Source: Pyrus communis
Taxonomy: Eukaryota > Streptophyta > Magnoliopsida > Rosales > Rosaceae
DNA length: 64,000 bases
Assembly: GCF_963583255.1 (NCBI RefSeq)
Contig: NC_084815.1
Coordinates: 10,029,724-10,093,723 of the forward strand
Direction: 5' to 3'
Shown: positions 53,730 to 64,000 of the stretch, piece by piece
Layout: each line of letters starts with the position of its first letter
Position numbering within the stretch: position 1 is the first letter of the stretch
Notes under the pieces: model-generated
What the model saw: the letters and a program-made list of their open reading frames with translations, nothing else
Told to the model about the DNA's origin: nothing
Databases searched by the model: none
Program-made: the position numbers and the translations under genes

Positions 53730-55344
53730 GATCAATTACATGGCGATGCACTTGAAACAGTCATTACAAATGGCATCGAAATGAAGGTTCACATGGATGT
53801 CACCATAACAAACCACGGCACACAATTGAACACCCATGCCGTGGCCTTTGATGAAGATGTAATTGAGACCGTGGCAGCCCTAGAGTCATTGCCACGGCTC
53901 CAAGGTAAGTTCCCTAGTTCAATTTCAATCCCAATTTCGACTGATAACTTGCTTCCTTCTACAGAACAACCACCTACACTCGAGCTCAAACCGTTGCCAA
54001 ATCGCTTGAAGTATGTGTTTTTGGGCGAGCAAGACACATTGCCCGTCATTATAGCTTCATCACTCACGGCACAAGAGGAGGAGAAGTTGGTGAGGGTTCT
54101 CAAAGAGCACAAGACGGCAATAGGGTGAACTTTGGCCGACATCAAGGGTATAAGTCCTACCACGTGCATGCATCGAATTCTCATGGAAGAAGGCGCCAAA
54201 CCATCAAGGGAAGCCCAACGTCGACTCAACCCACCAATGATGGAAGTAGTGAAGAAGGAAATCATCAAATTGCTTGATTGTGGCGTCATCTATCCCATCT
54301 CGGATAGTTGTTGGGTTTCACGGGTCCAAGTGGTTCCCAAGAAGTCCGGAGTCACGATGGTGAAAAATGAAGAAGATGAACTTGTGCCTACACGCATTCA
54401 AACCGGTTGGAGGGTGTGCATTGACTATAGGAAGCTAAATGCAGCAACAAGGAAAGATCACTTCCCTTTGCCATTCATCGATCAAATGCTTGAAAGGTTA
54501 GCCGGTCATTCTTTTTATTGCTTTCTTGATGGTTATTCGGGATATAATCAAATTGTCATAGCGCCGGATGATCAAGAAAAGACCACCTTTACTTGTCCAT
54601 TTGGTACTTTTGCATATCGTCGTATGCCATTTGGTTTATGCAATGCACCGGCCACTTTCCAACGATGCATGGTAAGTATCTTCTCTGATTATGTTGAAAA
54701 GATAATTGAAGTATTTATGGACGATTTTAGTGTGTTTGGAGACTCATTTGATGCTTGTTTGCATAATCTCACTTTAATCTTGAAAAGATGCATGGAAACT
54801 AACCTTGTTTTGAATTGGGAAAAATGTCATTTTATGGTTAAACAAGGTATAGTTTTGGGTCATATCATCTCTGAAAAAGGAATTGAAGTTGATAAGTCTA
54901 AAATAGATCTTGTACGTCACTTACCCTCTCCTACTTCGGTTAGAGAGGTCCGTTCTTTTCTTGGCCATGCAGGATTCTATAGGCGATTTATCAAGGATTT
55001 TTCTAAGATTGCACAACCACTATGCCGTCTCCTACAAAAAGAAGTGGCGTTTGAATTCACTAAGGAGTGCACGGCATCATTCAACCAACTCAAGGAGTTG
55101 TTGACCACGGCACCCATTATTGTTCCCCCGGATTGGAGCCTCCCGTTCGAGCTTATGTGTGATGCGTCCGACTATGCTTTAGGAGCAGTTGTAGGACAAA
55201 GAAAGAACAAGAGGCCGCATGTCATCTACTACGCCTCACGAACGTTGAATGATGCTCAACTTAATTATTCCACAACCGAAAAAGAACTCTTGGCTATTGT
55301 ATTTGCATTAGATAAGTTTAGATCATATCTTCTTGGTACTAAAA
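53730..55344 (+). pseudogene. pol: T reverse transcriptase and start of RNase H
   Basis: The linker (PPTLELKPLPNRLKY, VRVLKEHKTAIG) leads to a TGA at 54126-54128 in place of the Trp codon expected before [10 protein letters not shown]. The RT follows: [51 protein letters not shown], and FMDD within [10 protein letters not shown]. RNase H begins with [17 protein letters not shown] and [19 protein letters not shown]. An extra A in the run at 55341-55344 shifts the frame. All visible catalytic residues are kept, so damage is recent relative to the protein family. Confidence 0.88.
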
Positions 55345-56608
55345 GTAATTGTTTTCACTGACCATGCAGCCTTGAAGTATCTTCTCACCAAAAAGGAGGC
55401 TAAGCCAAGACTCATTCGTTGGATGCTCCTACTTCAAGAGTTCGATCTTGAAATCCGAGACAAGAAAGGGTGTGAAAACGTGGTGGCTGACCACCTAAGT
55501 AGAATGGTGCGTGAGGAAGAGTCCACCCCCATTTTAGAAACGTTTCCGGATGAGCAACTTTTGTCCATTGAGGTAAGAACCCCTTGGTATGCCGATTTGG
55601 TAAATTTCTTGGTGTCTAAGCAAGTTCCTAGTACCCTAAACAAGTTCCAACGTGATAAACTTGTTCATGATGCACGTTTTTATGTTTGGGATGATCCATA
55701 TTTATGGAAATTCTGCCCAGATCAGATTGTGCGTAGATGTGTGCCCGAATCTGAATTTAATTCCATTCTTACATTCTGCCATACTTATGCATGTGGGGGA
55801 CATTTTGGCACCCAAAGGACAGCCCTAAAGGTGTTACAATCTGGATTTTATTGGCCTAATCTCTTTAAAGACGCTAAAATGTTTTGTTTAACATGCGATA
55901 AGTGTCAAAGAACAGGTAACATAGGGCCTAAGGACCAAATGCCGCAACAATCTCTCTCCTTTGTGGAAATTTTTGATGTTTGGGGTATTGATTTCATGGG
56001 CCCCTTCCCTCCATCTTTTGGTTTCACTTATATCTTGCTAGCTGTCGATTATGTTTCCAAATGGGTGGAAGCCAAAGCCACCCGTACTAACGATTCTAAG
56101 GTTGTTGCAGATTTTGTGAAATCTAATATTTTTGCTAGGCTTGGGATGCCACGAGTTTTAATAAGTGATGGGGGTTCTCACTTTCGTAACCGCACCATTG
56201 AAGCTTTGCTCAAGAAGTACAACGTTACTCATAAGGTTTCCACACCTTATCACCCTCAAACTAATGGGCAAGCAGAGGTTTCAAATAGGGAGATCAAACA
56301 AGTCCTAGAGAAAACCGTGGGACCCTCAAGAAGAGATTGGAGTTTGCGCTTGGACGATGCATTGTGGGCCTATCGTACGGCTTACAAAACTCCCCTTGGC
56401 ATGTCACCTTTTCGGCTTATATATGGTAAGCCATGTCATTTGCCCGTTGAGTTAGAGCACAAGGCACTTTGGGCTGTGAAAACCTTCAATTTGGACATAG
56501 ACGCTGCTGGAGTTCATAGGAAGCTCCAATTAGATGAACTTGAGGAGATTAGGAACGAGGCTTACGAGAATGCTCGCATCTACAAGGACAAAACGAAGGC
56601 TTATCATG
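55345..56608 (+). pseudogene. pol: T end of RNase H and integrase core
   Basis: It resumes with [20 protein letters not shown], the last part of RNase H, then [19 protein letters not shown]. Integrase: HHCC ([20 protein letters not shown]), then D in [11 protein letters not shown] in [12 protein letters not shown] in [11 protein letters not shown]. It is cut at KTKAYH by the solo LTR at 56609; the frame resumes at 58794 after the duplicated tcatg. Confidence 0.88.
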
Positions 56609-58788
56609 TGATGCGAAAATTAGCTTAACACACAAATTAACCCTCTTTTGACAATTGTAGCATATAAATAAGTAGGGATCGTTCTTACACCGGGGATTAG
56701 GAGGGCTTGCTAAACACTCTAAACTGACTCAAATAAATAAACTTAATCTTTAAAACACTTAAACTCACTTAAAAAGACTCAAACACGTTCACAAAACTCA
56801 AAATAGGCTAAAAACACTCAAAACTGCCTTAAAAACACAATCTGGGCAGTTTTGAGCCTAAACACAATTTTGGACGAAAATTGGTTCTAACTTGACTCAA
56901 AACTCTTAAAAACACAATCTAAAACATAATTGGACCAATTAGACACTCTAAGACAATTGGGGATTTGGTTTTTGACGAAAATCAAACAAACAAAACAAAT
57001 ATGTAAACTAGGCAGATTCTGACGAAATTGGTGAAATTAAATGGATGGTGAGATGGCTAGGAGGTTTTTCTCCACACATGGCATACTTGCATACAAAATA
57101 ATCTCCAGTTGCTTATTCGATGAATTTATGAACCTCAACACCCCAAGTTAATTAGGTACGCTTAAATTAACTCTCAGAATTTCCTTAGGTCATTGAATTG
57201 AATGGAATTAGCGCATTGCAATCAAATTATTCCTTAAAAGTTTTCTATATGAAAGCGCATGATAGAAAGACAATCAAAGATCATTAGGTTCTATGGAAAT
57301 CATAGGTGTTGACGAGGCATTCGTAACTATGAAAGCGCATGATACTTATGCCAAGAATTCACTTATCATAATTGTGACCAACAATCTTAACTACTCATGA
57401 ATATAAGTTCCCAACGATTAGGTGAAGTTCCCTCATACCCTAGCATCATGTTTATGCATGCAAATTAAGCGTGCACTCTCAATTCATATACATAAGCAAG
57501 TTTTAATTAAAACAGATAAGCAAATTGAATTCATCATTCATGAAATCACAACTAAAAGTAATCAAATCATCATGCAAATATAACCATGGTTTCGAAATTC
57601 CCCCCTAGCCAAAGGGGGGATTAGTTCCTCATGCTTGCACAACAAAAAGTATTGAATTTAAACATTGAAATCATAAGAAAGAATACACCTAAATGCTCAG
57701 CAATTCCAAGATGAATTCGATGCACAGATTGGCTCCTCTTCCTCCTCCTTGCTGCGGCACAAAGTTGGGTGATGGAATTTGTGGTTTTGGATGGTGTTTT
57801 CTAGTTTGGAGGGATGGAGGATGGTTGATTATGGTGGGGAATGGTGCGGCAGAGGTGTATGGATGTGGAGGGAGGTCTATGGAGGTCAAGAATGGGGAAT
57901 GGAGGTGCGGCACAAGGGTTTTCTGTCTAGCATAAGGGGTCTACGAATTTGTGGCTGAAAATATGTTTATATAGTCCTAGGGTTTATTAGATTAGGGTTT
58001 ACTTAACAGGTTTGGTGGATTAGGGCCCTAGAATTCGGCTAGGGTTAATCAAATCCACTTAGGAGAAGGTTTTGGCCCACATATTTTTATAAACTGATTT
58101 GTATACCCAAATCCACAAGGATTAGGCCTTGGAATTCAGAATCCCAAAGGGATTAGGCCTAGGAAGGTGTGGCTGATTTAGGGGAGAGGGTAGCTTGGCT
58201 TGCAAGGCAAGGTAAAGCCTTCTAGAAAGGTTTGGGCGCCACTTTTCTAGGGTTTCTAGAAAGAATAGGTTTTGTGGCAGATTTGGGCCTTCTAGACTAG
58301 GATGCTTCTAGAAATAGGTTCTAGAATGATCCATTTAAGTCCCCATGTAATTAGGAGTAAGACATGATAAGGTTTGGATAGGATAAGATGAGATAAGGTT
58401 TGGATAATGTTTTGGATAATTGGATAATGTTGGATAATGTTTTGGATAATTGGATAATGTTGGATAAGGTTGGATAATATTTTGGATAATGTTTCCTCTT
58501 TTCTTGCACTTTCCTTATCCACTTTGTCCTTAGCTTAGTTTCTTCCTCTTCTTATCACATTTCCAACTTCTTGAAGTCCAAATTCGTCCATCCATGTTAG
58601 CCCACATGCAAGCTCACCACCTAGTGTCCAAAATAGCTCCAAAATGCACCAAAATGCACTTTCTTGATACTTTAACCCATAGGACCTACAAACACACGAA
58701 ATTGAGTTGTAATACGACATTAACTAAGAAATAATAGCACAAATGCACAAGAATAAGCTAGTTAAGTCGCCTAAATATGCTCCTATCA
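56609..58788 (-). mobile_element. Inverted solo LTR (family A) in the integrase of T
   Basis: It reads TGATGCGAAAATTAGC to GCTCCTATCA (2180 bp), with the 5-bp duplication tcatg at 56604-56608 and 58789-58793. It is more diverged than the other family A LTRs, with a different U3. A U5 stem-loop lies near 56817-56858. It is the deepest layer of the right stack (H2, M, H3, T, then this). Confidence 0.92.
58374..58492 (-). repeat. TTGGATAATG-type minisatellite
   Basis: About 120 bp of short tandem units TTGGATAATG and TTTTGGATAAT in the U3 of the solo LTR. It occupies a place similar to the other minisatellite of family A U3 regions but has an unrelated unit. Confidence 0.85.
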
Positions 58789-58793
58789 TCATG

Positions 58794-59068
58794 ATAAGAT
58801 GCTTCGTACCAAAACGTTCTCCAAGGGGCAGAAAGTGTTGCTTTTTGATTCAAGACTTCGGTTATTCCCTGGTAAGTTACGTTCCAAATGGATTGGACCT
58901 CTTGTTGTTACTAATGTTTTTCCTCATGGTGCAGTCCAAGTCCAAAGCTTAAAAAGTGGCCACGAGTTCAAGGTGAACGGACATAGATTGAAGCCATACT
59001 ATGAGAACTTTGTGGAGCATGTTGTGGAAGAACTTCCCTTGGGTACCGTGGGCTCCAATCTGGAGTGA
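58794..59068 (+). pseudogene. pol: T integrase C-terminus
   Basis: The frame joins exactly to 56608 when the LTR and one tcatg are removed. It contains [28 protein letters not shown] and [13 protein letters not shown] (the GPY/F-type module) and ends SNLE with TGA at 59066-59068. The TGGAGTGA at this stop is the right side of the deletion junction found in H2 and H3. Confidence 0.88.
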
Positions 59069-60946
59069 TTTGGGTTCTTCGTCCGGCTGTACGACGTTAA
59101 AGCAAGCGCTACTTGGGAGGCAACCCATGCATTTAACAAAAGAAGACCTAGAATGCACTCCAATTCCAGATTTGCGTTCCTAAACTCTTCTCTTTGTTGC
59201 TATTTCGTTTCTGCCATGTTAGGTTGTTTAGTTGCTTTTTGTGTGTTTACTTATGATTTGTGTGAATCTAAGCTTAAAACATTGAGGACAATGTTTGATT
59301 TAAGTGTGGGGGGGGTAACTAAGTTTATTTAATGCAAATTCGTGGGATTTTATCACCCATTACTTAAAATGTTGTTCCTTGCTGTTTTAAGGTGTTTTTA
59401 AGTTGTTTTAGAGTGTTTTAGTATGTTTTGTTTTTATAACTCCGAAAATCACATAAAAATTTGAAAAACATGTTTTAAAAAGCCTAAAAAGAGTGTTTTG
59501 AGTCGTTTTTGTGTGTTTGTGTTTTAGGGTACCTTCCAACACAATGATGAGGATTTGGTTTTAAATTTCATGACTATTATAGAATGTTGTAAACATGGCT
59601 GGAAGATGATTTATGCTTTGGTTTATGCTTGGTTATGGTTATAGCTTATGAATTCACATGTAATTACAAAGAGAAAATCTGTTTTTTTTTGTAACATGCT
59701 TGAACGAAGGAACTTAAACTAAAGCTACATCCTTGTGAGACTTGAGCCTATAACGTTCTTTGGAGAGTATAAATCTGTGATTTCTTGTTTTCTAAAGTCG
59801 CTGCATGATCTCATCATTCTTTGCTTGGTTGCTACTTGGAATGCATTTCATTATAGTTCCAAATACTAGAACTCATGCCCAATTCATTCAAAGCAGGATA
59901 TTGATTGCATAACATACAATAAGATGAAGTTGTTAGTCAAGCCAAAGCCAAAAAGCCTATCCCTTTTCACATGTATTGTAGGATTACCCCTTTTGAGCCT
60001 TTTCAAGCTTATTTTCTTTGTTAAACCACATTATCCTCACCTAGCTTAGATTAGGACTTTCCATACCCTTGTTCTTAAAGGATAGTGAAGCATGACTTAG
60101 AATGAACTCCTTTTGATCAATATATTGCAGAAAACGAGTGTGGGGGAAGATAATAAGGCACGGCAAAGAAGAAAATAAAAGGAAAAAAAAAAAAAAAAAG
60201 TGGTGAAAAGAAAGAAAAAGAGTTGAAAAAGAAGTAAGAATGATCTCACAAGTGTTGGTTATTGAAGGAAGGGTCCAAAAGAGTGAATTTGACCCTAATT
60301 GTGCATGAATCTTCCCTTGTGTTTAAAAGTTGACTTCTGCCATTAAAAGTGAGTTTAAGTGTCAATCTCATTACTTTGCTTCCTATTGCTTTAAGAACCT
60401 TTGTTTGTCCTTTGCTTTTCCTTGTTAGCCATTACCCTTAGCCCCGTTACAACCCTCAACTTCTATCTTGATGTTATGTATTCAATATGTGGAGTTTGAA
60501 TTTGGTATGAGCATATGGAATCACTGGTTCTCGTTCTAAGTAGTAGCATTCCATTCATGAGATCATATTCATGTCATTGTCGTAAATCCAGAAAATGCTT
60601 TCTTTGATATAACATATGTGAGTGTTAGAATTCATATTTACATCAATCTTCTCACATATACCTAGTGTAGGGTGTGAAGTTAGAAAATCTGTGTGAAAAT
60701 AGAGTGCATTCTAGAAAGGAATTGAGGAAATTCTCTAAGGCATGTTACTACATTCCAAATGTGTTTTAATTGATTAAATGCGAACTAGTGAATGGTAACT
60801 ATGATTAAGTGTTTGTTGAAGTGTAAAGAAAGCTAATTGTTGTGGGAATGATGTTCTATATTGTGTCATGTTCGTTTGAAATCCCTGAGATACATGTTGG
60901 AAGGTTTAGATTGTGTTTTGTTTTGTTTTTGGTTTCTTTTGTTTTG
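59069..60946 (+). other. T 3' noncoding region
   Basis: About 1.9 kb without an ORF. It begins with the TGGGTTCTTCGTCCGGCTG block also found in H2 and H3. An AGGA-loop hairpin (59277-59296) and AAGTGTG with a run of 8 G (59308-59315) follow. A middle PPT-like motif CGAGTGTGGGGGAAG lies near 60135-60149, then a purine tract (60165-60235). It is closely homologous to 9540-11294 of H1. There is no env-like frame. Confidence 0.75.
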
Positions 60947-60986
60947 TTTTGCTCGAAGACTAGCAAAAGCTAAGTGTGGGGGAATT
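60947..60986 (+). other. Hairpin and polypurine tract of T
   Basis: The hairpin 60947-60968 has arms TTTTGCTCG and CTAGCAAAA (one mismatch); its loop is AAGA instead of AGGA. The PPT AAGTGTGGGGGAATT (60972-60986) abuts the middle LTR. Confidence 0.82.
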
Positions 60987-63407
60987 TGATAGGAGCATAT
61001 TTAGGCGACTTACTTAGCTTGTTTTCATGCATTTATATTGTTAATTCATAGTTGTTTTAGTTGTTTAAGCCATTTTCGTGTGTTTTTAGGTTCATATGGC
61101 TAAGGAAGCAAAAAGATGCATTTTGGAGCATTTTGGAGCAAAATTGGACTTGGAATGGATAGCTTATGTTTGGAGCAAAAGGAAGGGCTTTGTGACCTGA
61201 TTTGCAAGCTGTGAAAACAAGAAAAAAAACGCTCAAAACACATGCCATATGTGGAAATACCATTTACGTCAGATATGAGCCATTTAACTTACCTTAAACA
61301 CTTACCTTGTTTGTCATCCTCTCAGCCATATTTTAAAGTAATGAAAACCTGAATTGGAGGTGGAAAATGAGGAAACAAAGTTCAAAACAAATGCCATTCT
61401 CTTTGAATCAGATTCTAGCCTTTTATACACACTTCATTCCAGCCACTCCACATGCATTTCCAACCCACATGCACCTTTAATCATTCAACCATGCAGCCAC
61501 ACATTCACCCACATGCATTTCCACCCACATGCTCTCCCAATTCATCATTGCAGCCACATATCCATCCCACTTCATCATTTCAGTCACCAAAACACCCACA
61601 TGCATTCCTAATCACCCTTCCACACAACTTGCCTTCATTCATTCAGAAAATACACCCCTTGCCGTGGCTTTCCACCATTCCACACCATCATTTCAGCACA
61701 TGCACTTCCCCCTTTCTTTAATCCATTGCAGCCACATGCAATTCCCACTCCAGATTTTCAGCCATCCCAATTCATCATTGCACATCAACATATTTCAGCA
61801 CACTCCACATGCATTTCCACAATCACATTCACTTCATCATTGCACCACAAATCAGCCACACATTCACCCACATGCACCCTTTCATTTCTGTCAAAGCACA
61901 TGCACTCCCACCCTTTAATCACATGCACAAATCAGCCACATGCATCTCCCATCACCATTTCAGATTTCCACCAAGTTCCTAGCTGTCATGTTCCCCCCAT
62001 TTCACCTATAAATAAGCATCCATTGCATTCATTCTCATTCACTCTTCCATATTCAGAAAACCATCTCATATACACATCCATTCACGCCAGAAATTCATGC
62101 TCTCTCTCTAACACAGCCATACTTCACCATTCTTCATATTTTCTGCCCAAAAACACTCCTTGCCTTCCCCTACATCCATCCCTACCCTAAACACATCATT
62201 CTACATCATCCATAACCCCCAAAACTCACCAAAACCCCTTGTGCTGCAGCAACTAAAGGAGAAGAGGCCTAAACGTTCATACAATTCAAGATTGAGTTGT
62301 TGGGATTTTTAGGTGTTCTTCGTTCTTGTTTTCAATGTTTACCTTGTTATTACTATCTAAGTTTGTTGTAATCATGAGTGGCTAAACCCCTAATTAGTTA
62401 GGGGAAAATTTGAAGCCATGAACATGTTTGAAATATGAATTGATTTCTTCCAATTGTGATTTGTTAAGTTATGATTGCAATTCAATTATCATGTTTATTA
62501 AAAACTTGTTTTTGTATGTTGATTAGGGATGCATACTTAGTCTTCATGCATAAACTCGATGCTAGTTTATAAACGAGTTTCACCTAATCGTCACAAGTTT
62601 ATAAACATGAGTAGTGAAGGTTGTTAGTCACAACCGCGTTAATTGAATTCTTGGCAAGAGTATCATGCATTCATAGTTACAATTGCCTCGTCAACACTTA
62701 TAATTCTCATAGAGCATAATGATCTCTCATTGTATCTCTTCTATGCATTCATGTTGAGAACCATTGGAGAATGATTTGAATTGTCGCATGCATCATCCAA
62801 TTCAATAACATAAGGAAAATTTGAGAGTTAATTAGTGCATCACGGTTAACTTGGGGTGTTGAGCATCATAGATAATGAAAAGCAATTGGAGAATCGATTC
62901 ATATATAAATGTGTCATGTGTGGAGAATGGACCTCTAACTAATCCATCCATCATCTTGTTTCTCAAATCCGTTTATACAATCTGCCTAGTTTATTAACTT
63001 GTTTTATTTAATTTAATTTCGTCAAAACCTTAATCCCCCTTTACTTTAGTGTCCAACTTAGTTAGAAAGTGTCTTAGTTTGTGTTTTTAAGTGTTTTGAT
63101 TCAATTTGTTACACAAATTCGTCCAAATTCACCAAAGTGTCCAAAACTGCCCAGAAAGTGTTTTTAAGGCAGTTTTGAGTGTTTTGGGTGATGTTTGAGT
63201 CTTTTGGTTTGTTTTAGTGTTTTAAAGTTTAGTTTTGCATTCTTTGAGTCTAGTAAGTGTTTTATATTGTGTTCTTACGTTTTTGAGTCAATTTCACATT
63301 GATTAGCATCCCTAGTTAATCCCCGGTCTAGAACGATCCCTATTTGCTCATTTACTACAATTGTCATCCATAGGGTTTAATTTGTGTGTTTAATTATTTT
63401 CGCATCA
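60987..63407 (+). mobile_element. Middle LTR of the T tandem
   Basis: 2421 bp, about 99.6 percent identical to 48140-50561 by eye. TATAAATA is at 62007-62014. It is preceded by the PPT and followed directly by a PBS (63413-63430), so it is the 3' LTR of one unit and the 5' LTR of the next. Confidence 0.92.
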
Positions 63408-64000
63408 AATTTTGGCGCCGTTGCCGGGGATTAGCAAAATTGCTAATCCCTTGTGTTTTTGCCGTATGTTTTTAGTGTAATTTACCTAGTTTTCTTATTT
63501 TGTTTTGTTTTCTTGGTTTAGGTACTAGTGCATGACGCGGAGTTCTCAAACTGTGCATGCACATATCTTGGACTTTAACGACGATTTTGAACGTGATTTG
63601 AGAAGAAAGAGGAGGCATCCCGAACCTAGTGAACCTAGTTCAAGTTCAGAGGCCGAATCTGAGTTTGAAAGTGTGGAAGAAGAAGTTATGGCAGCGGACA
63701 ATCGGACCATTAAAGAGCTTTCGGCCTCGGGGTTGACCAATGCCGCACCATTATGCCGTGCATCTCCACCTTTCTCCCAAAACCATACACATGCTCCCAT
63801 TACTTATCATAATCACATATCATATCACTTATCATTCACCACTTATCATTCATCACTTATCATTCACCACTTATCATTCATCACTTATCATTCACCACTT
63901 ATCACTTATCATATCATTCACCACTTATCATTCATCAAACACATACATTCACATGTTTTCACAATCTGCCATCATTCCAACCAAAACCGTGCACATGCTA
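63408..64000 (+). mobile_element. Start of the second T unit
   Basis: PBS (63413-63430) with its hairpin, leader, gag ATG at 63532 and the first gag codons are as in unit 1. Then comes the same LTR fragment from 63751, up to the window end. Two differences from unit 1: five extra bases in the leader near 63499-63507, and one extra minisatellite unit of about 30 bp near 63850-63895. Confidence 0.88.

Larger units (their letters stand above)
48140..64000 (+). mobile_element. T, tandem family A element with degenerate gag-pol
   Basis: The order is LTR (48140-50561), internal region (50562-60986), LTR (60987-63407), then PBS, leader and gag start again (63408-64000 and beyond). The middle LTR is preceded by a PPT and followed by a PBS, so it serves both units. 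One unit is 12,847 bp, or about 10.66 kb without the solo LTR at 56609. This is the only family A copy here with gag-pol, and that is broken several times. The right end lies outside the window. Confidence 0.88.

Noticed and set aside
53781..53784. ATGA stop-start overlap between protease and RT frames of T, as a possible reinitiation site
   Set aside because: The frame downstream can be traced back in homology to 53730 (DQLHGDALETV), so the break is a 1-nt deletion near 53728 and the ATGA is accidental.
57689..57935. Two opposing 74-80 residue frames in the solo LTR at 56609-58788
   Set aside because: GC-rich stretch within an LTR; no homologue in the other LTR copies and no supporting context.

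Overview
The window is eukaryotic, almost certainly a flowering plant and a eudicot. It is a stack of nested Ty3/gypsy LTR retrotransposons of Athila-like type. Support: gag-pol domains in the order gag, protease (DLGA active site), RT (FMDD), RNase H, integrase with no chromodomain; LTRs of about 1.9-2.6 kb; primer-binding sites starting TGGCGCCGTTGCC, as expected for plant tRNA-Asp; and PPTs of the type AAGTGTGGGGG. I think of Rosaceae (apple/pear type) from memory of similar repeats, but nothing here proves the species. I found no host gene, tRNA, rRNA or CRISPR array.

Two related families are present. Family A has LTRs running from TGATAGGAGCATATT to CGCATCA. Family B has LTRs running from TGATAAGTCAC to ATACATCAACA. 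Layout: H1, a non-autonomous family A element, enters from the left and ends with its 3' LTR at 13227. It is split by a solo LTR (552-7828) that holds a second solo LTR (2750-7360), which holds a family B solo LTR (3071-5057). H2 (from 13232) lies 4 bp further on; its 5' LTR contains an inverted solo LTR (14951-17446), and its 3' LTR is cut at 22289 by M, a minus-strand family A element. M is interrupted by a solo LTR (25228-27751), by a full-length young family B element B1 (28650-40277, minus strand), and at 40505 by H3, another non-autonomous family A element. H3 carries an inverted solo LTR (44584-46669) and is interrupted at 48140 by T, a family A element with gag-pol. T has an inverted solo LTR in its integrase (56609-58788). 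T's right LTR (60987-63407) is followed directly by a second primer site and leader, so T is a tandem LTR-internal-LTR-internal array running off the window. Target-site duplications of 5 bp support all eight closed insertions (one with a single mismatch).

Coding content: B1 has one continuous gag-pro-pol frame broken only by two stop codons. T's polyprotein is broken in at least six ways. H1, H2 and H3 have lost gag-pol. In H2 and H3 the first 12 gag codons are joined to the last codons of pol. In its place all three carry the same roughly 2-kb cassette: an antisense ORF for a coiled-coil protein with a Pro/Ala/Ser/Met repeat tail, a promoter-like spacer with G-box, TATA boxes and short repeats, and one or two small sense ORFs. 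This cassette is the best candidate here for something not properly described.

Outside the ORFs the elements share strong RNA-level patterns: a 12-bp U5 stem-loop with compensatory changes and a constant 16-nt loop, a hairpin overlapping the primer-binding site, and AGGA-loop hairpins directly before PPT-type motifs at both ends of the 3' region. The family A U3 regions are packed with CATGCA (RY-type) motifs.
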